DNA of 12,046 nt from Baffinella frigidus. Taxonomy: Eukaryota; Cryptophyceae; Cryptomonadales; Baffinellaceae. Each line of letters begins with the position of its first letter. The stretch's first letter is position 1. Under the pieces are notes generated by a model. That model searched no databases, was not told the DNA's origin, and was given only the letters and a program-made list of their open reading frames with translations. The stretch covers positions 70,415 to 82,460 of the forward strand of contig MU647216.1 in assembly GCA_026770585.1 (NCBI GenBank), given 5' to 3'. Shown here piece by piece: positions 1-6,217 of this stretch. The translations under genes and the position numbers were made by a program.

Positions 1-1076
1 GGTGGGAGGGGGGAGGGCGTGCCTTCGCGTGGCGAGGAAGGACTTATCGTCCGGATCATCCTCGCACTCCAAATCCTCAGGGCACGTGAAGGGCTTCGAC
101 GGGTACACGGACGACGACAGCGTCACGAGCGCGATCATCCCCGCGTAGACGGAGAACTGCAGGTGCAGGTCCCAGCCCATCCGCTCGTACCCGAGCCGCA
201 CGAACGTGAAGAGGCAGCTGGACGCCGCGAACGCCCCGGTGATGAGGGACACCACGAGCTTCTCGTTGTTGCGGAACAGGTTGCTGATGTGGAACGACGT
301 GATCTGCAGCCCGTTGCCGCCGAACCCGAGGCACGCCAGGCCGAGGAACCTGCCGCACGCACAGCCCGTCACATGATGCGGCCAGGGGTGTCGACGCGTT
401 GCGTCGCGTTGCTTCGGAAAGACGTTGCTGCGCGTTACTTTGGAAAGAGATGCAGCAGGTGCGTGAGCAATGGTGTGGAGGTGGGAGCAGACCAGAACAT
501 GTCTTCAGGCCCCGCGTTGCCAAGCAAGATCGCGCCGAGGAAGGTGATGGACCCCGCCATCATGCGCGCGAACTTGGTCCCGAAGAGATCCATGCTCACG
601 CCTGCGACCAGCGCCCCCACCGCGCTCGCCGACCCCTGCCACCAAACAGCCCATCCCTTCATGGGAACTCCCAAAATGTGCGTATGCTCCGACCACGCGC
701 ACGCGAGGGACGGGCAGAAGATTCCAACAGGGTAGGGTGTATCTGGAAGGCGCGCTGGGGTGGGGGTTTGCGGGGAAAGCCGCACCGCCACGCTGAAGAC
801 GAGCGTCAGCTTGGTGCGCTGTGCTTGGCACGGATACTCCGGGTCCAATTTCCCCCCCGGACAAGACGCGGCGTACACACCTTCCTCGTACAGAACGGGA
901 AGGAGCGCCTGCCACCCGAAGATGACCCCCCCGGCGACCATCACTTGCATCAGGGTCAGCAGCAGATACGCCACTGGCGAGAGCCTGAAACCCTGGGAGA
1001 AATACAGTCCAGCCTCCAGCGCCATGCCCTCTCCGCGGTATCTTTCCCCGCCCTGCGGGTCCATGTACACGTCCAT
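1..1076 (-). CDS. SLC43-like major facilitator transporter, N-terminal half (partial, three exons)
   Basis: Probable plasma-membrane amino-acid-type transporter of the MFS, closest in pattern to SLC43 and apicomplexan ApiAT proteins; the substrate is not readable. Exon 1 (1076-786) starts at MDVYMDP and gives TM1 with FGWQALLPVLYEEG and a two-Cys loop. Intron 1 (785-636, GTGCGG to GGCAG, phase 0) restores TM2 as LTLVFSVA-GSASAVGALVAG, followed by a motif-A-like MDLFGTKFAR. Exon 2 ends near 493 or 439: donors at 492 (GTCTGC) and 438 (GTAACG) both leave phase 2 and join the acceptor before 349. Exon 3 (349-1) gives TM4 (LACLGFGGNGLQITSFHISN), TM5 with TGAFAASSCLFTF, TM6, and YPSKPF, as in SLC43 (family pattern from memory). 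The compact donor at 492 gives the better protein. The C-terminal half lies outside the window, and the last codons before position 1 turn C-rich and could be intron. The start at 1076 is chosen as the first Met; MALEAG (1022) is an alternative. Confidence 0.8.
636..785 (-). other. Intron 1 of the SLC43-like gene (phase 0, 150 nt)
   Basis: Removing this stretch joins SVA to GSASAVG and restores a hydrophobic TM2. The donor is GCG|GTGCGG and the acceptor GGTGGCAG|GGG on the minus strand. The intron is 150 nt, a multiple of three, and has no in-frame stop, so it also reads through as open frame; the retained peptide is hydrophilic and Pro-rich and would break TM2. It holds no telomere-like repeat, unlike the introns of the other two genes. 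Confidence 0.75.
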
Positions 1077-1477
1077 TTTTCCGCCGGCGCTGTCGCGTTC
1101 CGCTCACTCCACGCACGGCTGAATCTTGGGACGTATCCACCGGTCGCCTGTCGCGTGTAGCACGTATTCACCCTTGCCACCGCCGCGACCCTGAAGGAGA
1201 AGTTCGCGCTGCTTCCCACGGATACACCTGTGGCTCCCGGCCCTAGCGGACGCACGCCATCCTCTCAAACCAGACGGATCCTCGCGCTGCCGTCGGGACT
1301 CAAACTCGGGGAAAGCCTGGCTCCAGGTGGCACTTTCCACGCTCCTTGCAGCCGAGCCAGCCCCTCTCCACCTCCAGCGCCACTCAGAGGACCATGATCG
1401 AGGCCCGTCGCCTTCGTACCACGCCGTTTCAGGCTTTCCTTCGTGCAAAGCACCTCACACCCCGACGCGGAAGGCTG
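1077..1477. promoter_or_regulatory. Upstream spacer and presumed promoter region of the SLC43-like gene
   Basis: This GC-rich stretch contains no gene I can support. It lies 5' of the transporter start and should hold its promoter and 5' UTR (inference; no clear TATA box). It is the parent of several decayed copies: 6218-6345 and 8088-8310 match its first part, and short islands between 4346 and 5823 match the rest in inverted order. Open frames on both strands here have no recognisable domain. Confidence 0.4.
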
Positions 1478-1532
1478 ACAATTTTAAAATGCAGATTTTG
1501 ATTTTAAAATTCAGATTTTGATTTTTAAAATT
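1478..1532. repeat. AT-rich tandem repeat, about 2.5 copies of a 20-21 bp unit
   Basis: The unit is approximately TTTTAAAATTCAGATTTTGA, repeated after AATTTTAAAATGCAG with small changes and ending in TTTTTAAAATTGG. It is an abrupt AT-rich island in GC-rich DNA. The decayed inverted copy of this spacer (4143-4346) shows no trace of it, so it may be younger than the duplication. Confidence 0.7.
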
Positions 1533-1795
1533 GGAACCTTGGGCCGGCAAGTTGCGGGCGGGATGGCGCTTCTTGGAGCAGACGGCGAGGTCCTCTCGTG
1601 TCCGTATGTCCCAAAGTCGCAGCGCGCGGCTGCGGCTGCCGCAGCAGAGTGCACCGACTGAGGTCCGCCGGGGGGCAGCAGCATGAGGTACTTCCCCAGC
1701 CCACACTTGTGCTGACGCAACAACTCCTGACTGGTGCGCGCTCGAAGTCGCCCTCCACCACCGCGCGTGCCCGCTGCCGTGAAACCGAAATTCAT
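1525..1795 (-). pseudogene. Possible old exon or exon fragment (unidentified), minus strand
   Basis: In one minus-strand frame the codons read TSQELLRQHKCGLGKYLMLL followed by PPGGPQSVHS, which looks more protein-like than its surroundings and then gives way to Ala-rich sequence. A diverged inverted copy lies at 3836-3936, with the same stretch frameshifted (SSQELRQHKVW...). No start, stop or splice sites can be fixed and I do not recognise a family. It could equally be non-coding duplicated sequence. Confidence 0.25.
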
Positions 1796-1922
1796 TCCAA
1801 TCTAGTAGCCACGCCCCTCCGCCAACGCATCGACGCGCTTCCTCTCCCCCAGTCATCGAACCTCTCTCCCCATTCCACAGCATTTGAGTAAGGGATGGCG
1901 AAGGGAGTTGGCTGGCTGCCTC

Positions 1923-2018
1923 CCCTCCCACCCACAGCCTTGACTGCGCACACGCACACGTTTCGCCCCTCTTCCCTCCCGCCCACACATCCTTGACTGC
2001 GCGCATGCACACTTCGCC
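1923..2018. repeat. Imperfect 52-bp tandem duplication before the selenoprotein gene
   Basis: The block beginning CCTCCCACCCACAGCCTTGA at 1923 recurs from 1975 with a few changes (CCTTGACTGCG is identical in both, followed by a CACGCACAC-like tail and TTCGCC). It is pyrimidine-rich and the second copy ends in TTCGCCAG at 2020. It may be 5' UTR, or the end of an upstream intron with its acceptor at 2020; both readings are open. Confidence 0.6.
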
Positions 2019-2045
2019 AGGCAGCAGCTGCTCCCCGGCGAGGAG

Positions 2046-2962
2046 ATGGACGAGGAAGCCTGCGCTTCGGAGGAGGCGAGCAACCGTGCGGCCGAGCGGC
2101 GCGGGCTGATTCTCTCGATGGTCACGCTCGCGCTATCCATCCCAGCGATCATCGGGGCCTGATGTTGGCCGGCGCTCTTGATCCCCCTCATCGGAGGGAC
2201 GGTCACGAGCGCCAGTCGCACACTGGGACACTACCTCGCCCTGGGTCAACCCTAAACCCTGAACCCTAAACCCTAAACCCTACACCCTGAACCCTAAATC
2301 CTACACCCTGAACCCTAAACCCACTCTACACCCTAAACCCTACACCCTGAACCCTAAACCCTACAACCAGAACCCTAAACCCTGAACCCTAAACCCAAAC
2401 CCTAAACCCTAAACCCTAAACCCCAAACCCCAAACTCCAAACCCCAAACCCCAAACCCTCGCCAGGCATCAACGGCGCAGTGTTCCTGTTCTCGATCGTG
2501 TTCGTGTGGCGACAAGCGGCGCGGCGCGCCAACAAGCCCACGCACTGGCAGCGCATGGGCCCCACGTACCTCACGATCCTCGCAGCCCTCCTCATCCTCG
2601 CGGACAACCTCCGCCACGTCTTCCAAGACACAGGCGTCTGGCCGGCCGCCCCCCCCGCGGACGCGTGGTACCCGTCCTCGTCGCAGTATCGAACGGGCTG
2701 CGCGACGGAGGCGTTCGCGTGCCTCTCGACCATCGGGTGGATCTTCACGGTCGTCCTCACGTACCTCGGCTTCTGCACGTTCTTCTTCGCGACCATGTGG
2801 AACGCCAACCTGGTGGGCAAGTTGTCGAACATCGCCACGCAGTGGCGCGAGCTCCGCGCCGCTGACAAGAACGCGGCGCCGGGCGCTCCGCCCAAGGCGG
2901 CGGAGCACAAGGCGGCGGAGCGCGAGCGCGATGAGGGCGACCTCGGGGACGAGCAGGCGTGA
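2046..2962 (+). CDS. Candidate membrane selenoprotein, two exons, Sec codon TGA at 2160-2162
   Basis: Predicted 231-residue membrane protein of unknown function. Exon 1 (2046-2244) starts at ATG in good context (GAGATGG) with an acidic N-terminus. Residues 20-38 form TM1, followed by TGA TGT TGG (Sec39-Cys40-Trp41), a Pro-rich hydrophobic stretch (41-55), TM near 66-81, TM near 100-119 (with D113, RH at 116-117), a Cys-containing loop (C145, C152), TM near 156-178 (GWIFTVVLTYLGF), then MWNANL and a charged tail ending at TGA 2960-2962. Intron 2245-2465 (CTG G|GTCAAC to CGCCAG|GC) is phase 1 on both sides. The hydrophobic frame runs straight through the TGA, and a SECIS fold lies 38 nt past the stop, so Sec is favoured over pseudogene, sequencing error or TGA=Trp. 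I believe similar proteins are widespread in algae and protists, and a predicted membrane selenoprotein (MSP) has been described in algae; I cannot confirm it is this one. An upstream exon spliced at 2020 is possible. Confidence 0.78.
2160..2162 (+). other. In-frame TGA, likely selenocysteine codon
   Basis: The frame from 2046 is open and hydrophobic on both sides: IPAIIGA before, CWPALLIPLIGG after. The TGA is directly followed by a Cys codon, giving Sec-Cys, a plausible redox pair. No splice pair could remove it without an intron of implausibly small size. The partner SECIS is at 3001-3069. Confidence 0.75.
2245..2465 (+). repeat. Intron made of degenerate CCCTAAA-type telomere-like repeat
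   Basis: Right after the donor GTCAAC the intron becomes AACCCTAAACCCTGAACCCT and continues with variants (CCCTACA, CCCTGAA, CCCTAAA, CCCCAAA) up to CCCTCGCCAG. The C-rich strand is the transcribed sense. Units such as CTAAAC resemble branch sites and the C-rich run may serve as a pyrimidine tract (inference). Splicing joins codons in phase 1. Confidence 0.85.
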
Positions 2963-3000
2963 GCGCGCGAACCGAGGGTCCCGCGAAAGCGCTCGGTCGC

Positions 3001-3069
3001 GGGCGTCCGCGGATGACGCACGGCGGGGAAAGGGGTCGCTCCTCCCGCCACGCTGAGAGCCGGACGCCC
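3001..3069 (+). promoter_or_regulatory. SECIS element in the 3' UTR
   Basis: RNA hairpin that would recruit selenocysteine machinery. Helix I: GGGCGTCCG (3001-3009) pairs perfectly with CGGACGCCC (3061-3069). After an internal loop of about 3-4 nt per side comes the non-Watson-Crick core ATGA (3013-3016) opposite TGA (3054-3056). Helix II: 3018-3027 pairs with 3044-3053, with GGCGGG/CCCGCC perfect and two A.C mismatches. Twelve nt separate ATGA from the conserved unpaired AAA (3029-3031). GGGG (3032-3035) can pair with CTCC (3039-3042) across a TCG loop, the extra mini-stem of form 2 SECIS. All known key features are present by eye; no folding program was run. Confidence 0.8.
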
Positions 3070-3198
3070 TCTGTCACACTAGAAGTCGCGGCTTGCGCCG
3101 CATGGCGGGCACGCGCAGAGCAGGTGGTCGCGTGACGCGCGAGCCGCAAAGATCCCTTGAGAGAGGGACCCGGCACGCGCTGAGAGACTGCCGCCTGC

Positions 3199-3219
3199 GC
3201 AGCCCCCCGTGGGGGCTGC
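3199..3219 (+). other. GC-rich hairpin downstream of the SECIS
   Basis: GCAGCCCCC and GGGGGCTGC form a perfect 9-bp stem with a CGT loop. It lies about 240 nt past the stop codon, so may be in the 3' UTR or beyond it. Its role is unknown. No clear polyadenylation signal is visible between 3070 and 3300, which otherwise holds nothing recognisable. Confidence 0.4.
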
Positions 3220-3422
3220 TTGCCCGCGTTGTAGCGATGTCAAGAATATCGATAAACTCAACACGCTGGAGTCGATTCAAATGCTGTTCGTGTAGAAAGG
3301 GGGGAGAGGTTGGATGACTCGGGGAGAGGAGGCGCGTCGATGCGTGGGCGGAGGGGCGTGGCGGGTCACCACTCCTGGCCCTTGGGTGGGGGATTCCGTG
3401 CTCGTTCTTGGAGCCGTTTGCT

Positions 3423-3464
3423 TACAGGGGTACTTCGCTCATAAGAATACAGGGGTACATGATG
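3423..3464. mobile_element. Two left-end fragments of the 118-bp TA element
   Basis: TACAGGGGTACTTCGCTCAT starts at 3423 and TACAGGGGTACATGA at 3448. Both match the left terminus of the family described at 3467 and then stop, one running directly into the next. They look like truncated or nested insertions. Confidence 0.6.
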
Positions 3465-3466
3465 TA

Positions 3467-3584
3467 CAGGGGTACCTCGCTCATAAGAAACCGCCCCCCC
3501 CTAGGGCCCTACAGTAGGACTATGCGTAGGGCCCTATGGTGGTCCTAGGGGGGTGGGCGTTTCTTATGAGCGAGGTACCCCATG
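3467..3584. mobile_element. MITE, 118-bp TA-inserting family, copy 1
   Basis: The left end CAGGGGTACCTCGCTCATAA and right end TTATGAGCGAGGTACCCC are inverted repeats, with TA on both sides (3465-3466, 3585-3586). The core CCTAGGGCCCTACAG...CCTATGGTGGTCCTAGG is itself nearly palindromic, so the whole element can fold into one hairpin. No coding capacity. TA targets and CAGGG ends suit a non-autonomous Tc1/mariner-type element (inference). Confidence 0.8.
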
Positions 3585-3599
3585 TACCTCGCTCACTTA

Positions 3600-3716
3600 C
3601 AGGGGTACCTCGCTCATAAGAAACCGCGCCCTCCTAGGACCCTACAGTAGGGCCATGCCTAGGGCCCTATGGTGGTCCTAGGGGGGGGGGCGTTTCTTAT
3701 GAGCGAGGTACCCATG
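3600..3716. mobile_element. MITE, 118-bp TA-inserting family, copy 2
   Basis: Same ends and core as copy 1, flanked by TA at 3598-3599 and 3717-3718. The right terminus reads GGTACCCATG, lacking one C and with a changed end. It lies only 13 bp after copy 1. Confidence 0.8.
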
Positions 3717-3935
3717 TAGGCCTTCTAAGTAGAGAGAGTTGACTGGAGGCCCAAGTGAATCTACGCCGACGTCCTCATAACCTTGCGTCCTTAGATGCCC
3801 TTAGAGCCTAGATACCCACAGATGCAAAGACTTGCGGGTTCACGGCAGCGGGCACGCGCGGTGGTGAGGGAGCGAATTCGAGCACGCCACAGCAGTCAGG
3901 AGTTGCGGCAGCACAAGGTGTGGGCTGGGGAAGTA

Positions 3936-4134
3936 CAGGGGTACCTCGCTCATAAGAGAGCGCCCCCCCCCTAGGACCACCATAGGGCCCAGGCATAGGT
4001 CTACTGTAGGGACCTACAGGGTTACCTCGCTCATAAGAAACCGCCCTCCCCCTAGGACCACTGTAGGTCCCTAGGCATAGTCCTACTGTAGGGTCCTAGG
4101 GAGGAGGCGGTTTCTTATGAGCGAGGTACCCCTG
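3936..4134. mobile_element. Compound MITE insertion (one truncated plus one full copy)
   Basis: A left arm (3936-4014) is followed by TA and a full 118-bp copy (4017-4134), with TA outside both ends. The flanks GGCTGGGGAAGTA and TACCTCATGCTG join to match the uninterrupted parent at 1684-1703 (reverse complement GGGGAAGTACCTCATGCTG). This empty-site comparison fixes both ends and shows a TA duplication; GTAC is formally possible because the site is palindromic. Confidence 0.85.
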
Positions 4135-4288
4135 TACCTCATGCTGTGTGAGCCTCGATCAGACAGGTAGCGAGCCTCGGCCATGGGCCAGGTCGCGAGC
4201 CTCTAGTTGACTGATGTGAAGGGTCAATGAACTCAGGTTTGGTCTCAGCTTGTGTTGCCTCACGGCCTTGCGAGACGCCTCTCGACCC

Positions 4289-4415
4289 CAGCGGGGTCTC
4301 ATGCTGCTGCTCCCCGACGGACCTCACTGATAATGAAGGTATCTTAGATCATGGTCCTCTGAGTGGCGCTGGAGGTGGAGACGTGAGACCCCGCTAAGAT
4401 ACCTTCATTATCCGT
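4289..4415. repeat. Imperfect inverted pair of 15-19 bp
   Basis: AGCGGGGTCTCATG (4289) mirrors CGTGAGACCCCGCT (4382), and TGATAATGAAGGTATCTTA (4328) mirrors TAAGATACCTTCATTATC (4394). The left arm has its two blocks apart and the right arm has them together, with parental spacer sequence (4346-4382) in between. This suggests two insertions of one element in opposite orientation, or a broken foldback element. Confidence 0.55.
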
Positions 4416-4498
4416 CAACCACCGAGGCTCATCACCTGTCCGACCGAGGACCGAGGCTCACAAGACGGGCTGGCCGGTTTCTGCCGCGATCCTCTCTA

Positions 4499-4713
4499 CA
4501 GGGGTACCTCGCTCATAAGAAAACTGTCTCCCCGTAGGACCCTACAGTAGGCCCATGCCTAGGGCCCTATGGTGACCCTATAGGGGGGGCAGTTTCTTAT
4601 GAGCGAGGTACCCCTGTACAAACTGCCTTCCCCTAGGACCCTACAGTAGGCCCATGCCTAGGGCCCTATGGTGGCCCTAGGTGGGGCAGTTTCTTATGAG
4701 CGAGGTACCCCTG
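4499..4713. mobile_element. MITE, 118-bp family, copies 4 and 5 sharing a TA
   Basis: A full copy at 4499-4616 carries perfect CAGGGGTACCTCGCTCATAA ends. After the shared TA (4617-4618) a second copy follows directly, lacking its left 20-odd bases (starts at CAAACTGCC) but keeping core and right end to 4713. A further TACAGGGG stub follows at 4714. Head-to-tail copies here and at 3936 suggest repeated use of the terminal TA. Confidence 0.8.
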
Positions 4714-4730
4714 TACAGGGGGGCTTGGTG

Positions 4731-4820
4731 TGATCCGAAAGGAAGCATGGCCTTTCTGAAGAACACGTTCTGGTGTCCGCCTATGTTGGGAGCTCGAAAA
4801 ACCTAAAGGACCTAAAGGAC
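4731..4820 (-). mobile_element. Short dispersed element, GCGGACAC type (copy 1, minus)
   Basis: The minus-strand reading begins with tandem AGGTCCTTTAGGTCCTTTAG, continues with CGAGCTCCCAACATAGGCGG and ends near GCTTCCTTTCGGATCA. It forms an inverted pair with the copy at 4873, with 53 bp of parental spacer between them. Confidence 0.7.
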
Positions 4821-4872
4821 TCGGCTGCAAGGGCCGTGGGACGTGCCACCTCGAGCCAGGCTTTCCCCGAGT

Positions 4873-4950
4873 GTAGGTCCTTTAGGTTCTTCGAGCTCCC
4901 AACATAGGCGGACACAGGAACTTATTTGCAGAGAAGCCGTGCTTCCTATC
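4873..4950 (+). mobile_element. Short dispersed element, GCGGACAC type (copy 2, bounded by AGT)
   Basis: The parent spacer reads CCCCGAGTTTGAGTCC (reverse complement near 1298-1313). Here CCCCGAGT stops, 78 bp of element follow, and AGTTTGAGTCC resumes, giving a likely 3-bp AGT duplication (4870-4872, 4951-4953). The element lacks terminal inverted repeats: it begins GTAGGTCCTTTAGG and ends GCTTCCTATC. No coding capacity. The class is unknown. Confidence 0.7.
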
Positions 4951-4985
4951 AGTTTGAGTCCGAGGGCGGTCGCGCGACGATCCGC

Positions 4986-5173
4986 CTGGTTTGACAGAAA
5001 TAACGGAAATAACGGTTTGATGGCCTGGCGGCATTGCCTAGGACCTCCTACTGTAGGCCAAAATCCTAGGACCTTTTGGTCATAGGAGCCCTACGGCCTA
5101 CGGCAGGCAATTCCGTAGGTCTAACTACCCTATTTTTAGTCCTGGTTTGACGGTTTGACGGCCTGGCGGAGCC
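4986..5173. repeat. Direct repeats around a palindromic GGACC/TAGG-rich core
   Basis: CCTGGTTTGAC...CGGTTTGATGGCCTGGCGG (4989-5031) and CCTGGTTTGACGGTTTGACG (5141) with the same GGCCTGGCGG tail flank about 110 bp containing CCTAGGACCTCCTACTGTAGG and CCTACGGCCTACGGCAGG. The core is palindromic and resembles the cores of the two MITE families here. It probably entered as an insertion, since parent sequence breaks off at 4995. Confidence 0.5.
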
Positions 5174-5194
5174 CTGGTGGGCTTATATTCTGTT

Positions 5195-5269
5195 ATGTCC
5201 TTTAGGTTTTAATTTCTCCCAACATAGCCCAACGCCACGACCTTCCGTAGAAAAGACTGCAAATATCTC
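5195..5269 (+). mobile_element. Short dispersed element, CATAGCCCAACG type (copy 1)
   Basis: It reads GTCCTTTAGGTTTTAATTTC, CCCAACATAGCCCAACGCCA, then CCGTAGAAAAGACTGCA. It shares its start and general plan with the GCGGACAC type and so is probably a sister family. Other copies lie at 8192, 8799 and 10278. Confidence 0.65.
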
Positions 5270-5271
5270 CT

Positions 5272-5376
5272 TATCCCTCAAGTGGCCAGTAGGCGCATAC
5301 GCCATACCGTAGGGCCCTAGGACCTGCCTAGGACCTCTTGGCCGTCAAATTTCACTGCCTGGGCACTTGAGGGATA
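5272..5376. mobile_element. MITE, 105-bp TATCCCT family, copy 1
   Basis: Ends TATCCCTCAAGTGGCCAG and CTGGGCACTTGAGGGATA are inverted repeats including TA. The core CCGTAGGGCCCTAGGACCTG is palindromic. A run TTGGCCGTCAAATTT near one end gives it a direction, and this copy is opposite to copy 2. No coding capacity. Confidence 0.75.
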
Positions 5377-5454
5377 ATGGATGTGACTGTGTGTAAAGTC
5401 ACTCCGGTCATCCTACACGGGGTAGTATCCCCAGAGATGGCCTGCGTCCTCTAG

Positions 5455-5646
5455 TGGCAATACGTCTCGAGGTAGTAAATTCACTGTAAAATCAGTGGAT
5501 GTGTACCACATTACGGCCTGGTCAAACGACCCAGACGTATCCCTTAAGTGGCTATGCCGCCAAAATTGACGGCCGAGAGGTCTGAGGCAGGTCCTAGGGC
5601 CCTACCGTAGGGCGTATGAGCCTACTGGCCACTTAAGGGATAGCCA
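5455..5646. mobile_element. CTAG-flanked insertion carrying a nested 105-bp MITE
   Basis: The parent reads CGTCCGCTAGGGCCGG (reverse complement near 1245). Here CTAG appears at 5451-5454 and again at 5647-5650, with 192 bp between them starting TGGCAATAC and ending GATAGCCA, a weak inverted end. The nested 105-bp copy lies at 5538-5642. CTAG is the apparent 4-bp target duplication. Confidence 0.55.
5538..5642. mobile_element. MITE, 105-bp TATCCCT family, copy 2 (inverted)
   Basis: Ends TATCCCTTAAGTGGC and GCCACTTAAGGGATA are perfect mirror images over 14 bases or more. The internal order (TTGACGGCCGAGAGGTC, then TAGGGCCCTACCGTAGGGCG) is reversed relative to copy 1. Confidence 0.75.
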
Positions 5647-5708
5647 CTAGGGCCGTGCGCGCCACAAGTGGATTCGTGGAAATCAGCGCGAACTTCAGGG
5701 TCGCCCGT

Positions 5709-5806
5709 TAGGTCCTTGAGGTTCTTCGAGCTCCCATCATAGGCGGACACCGGAACTGGTTCTGTAGAAAGGCCATGCTTCCTTTCGGATCACATCAGGC
5801 CCCCCG
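5709..5806 (+). mobile_element. Short dispersed element, GCGGACAC type (copy 3)
   Basis: It has GGTCCTTGAGGTTCTTCGAG, ATAGGCGGACACCGGAACTG, TCTGTAGAAAGGCCATGCTT and CCTTTCGGATCACATCAGG, then a GCCCCCCGCGGGGC palindrome. It interrupts the inverted spacer copy between 5700 and 5806. Confidence 0.7.
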
Positions 5807-5901
5807 CGGGGCAAGGGTGGATACAGGGGTATCCGGGCTGTAAGAAACCAGAACTCAAGAACACAGACCGGATTTGGGCCCCCATTTTCTTCATTTAATT
5901 T

Positions 5902-5950
5902 AGTACCAGAGGGTTGACTGAATCTTGCGTTTAGTCGACCCTCAGGTACT
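5902..5950. repeat. Hairpin AGTACC.GAGGGT.GACT
   Basis: AGTACCAGAGGGTTGACT pairs with AGTCGACCCTCAGGTACT with two mismatches, around a 13-nt loop. It lies within the compound TA-flanked insertion and may be a small foldback element or the arm of one. Confidence 0.6.
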
Positions 5951-5996
5951 GATTTAAGAAAAGAGACACCGACCGATGTTGGAGCACCCGTGCTCT

Positions 5997-6211
5997 TATC
6001 CCTTAAGTGGCGAGTAGGCTCATACGCCCCACCGTAGGGCCCTATGACCTGTCTAGGACCTCTTGGGGATCAATTGTGACTCCCTCGCCACTTCAGGGAT
6101 TGCCCATGTCCCTCAAGTGCCCAGGTAGCCAAATTTGACGGCCAAGAGGTCCTAGGCAGGTCCTAGGGCCCTACCGTAGGGCGTATGATCCTACTGGGCA
6201 TTTAAGGGATA
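5997..6211. mobile_element. Two 105-bp TATCCCT MITEs, head to head
   Basis: Copy 3 (5997-6101) and copy 4 (6107-6211) each have TATCCCT...AGGGATA-type ends and lie in opposite orientation, 5 bp apart. The last TA of copy 4 is also part of the right end of the host insertion (GGATACCCCTG), suggesting insertion into the host's own terminal TA followed by loss of neighbouring sequence. Confidence 0.7.
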
Positions 6212-6217
6212 CCCCTG

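Larger units (their letters stand above)
5824..6217. mobile_element. Compound TA-flanked insertion with a diverged CAGGGG end
   Basis: The left end CAGGGGTATCC and right end GGATACCCCTG are 11-bp inverted repeats with TA outside (5822-5823, 6218-6219). The parent reads GGGTGAATACGTGCTACACG (reverse complement near 1170), and here the flanks are GGGTGGATA and TACGTCCTACACG, so this is a second clean filled/empty TA site. The left end resembles the 118-bp family (CAGGGGTA...TAAGAAACC). Inside are a 49-bp hairpin (5902-5950) and two 105-bp MITEs. No coding capacity. Confidence 0.75.

Noticed and set aside
19-735. 238-codon plus-strand frame opposite the transporter
   Set aside because: Arg/His/Ala-rich antisense shadow; the minus strand encodes a clear membrane transporter with phase-matched introns.
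505-1140. Other long minus-strand frames over the transporter exons
   Set aside because: Out-of-frame shadows lacking membrane segments.
2160-2162. TGA read as Trp through a variant nuclear code
   Set aside because: WCWP would be plausible, but the gene ends in TGA itself and a SECIS is present, so Sec is the simpler reading; kept as a minor alternative.
2402-3051. Minus-strand frames opposite the selenoprotein gene
   Set aside because: Arg-rich shadows of GC-rich codons; they run through the telomere-like intron.
3423-4715. CRISPR-like array of repeated TACAGGGGTACCTCGCTC units
   Set aside because: The repeats are inverted pairs with unequal spacing and TA flanks in a eukaryotic setting, and neighbouring intervals are the same element core, not unique spacers.
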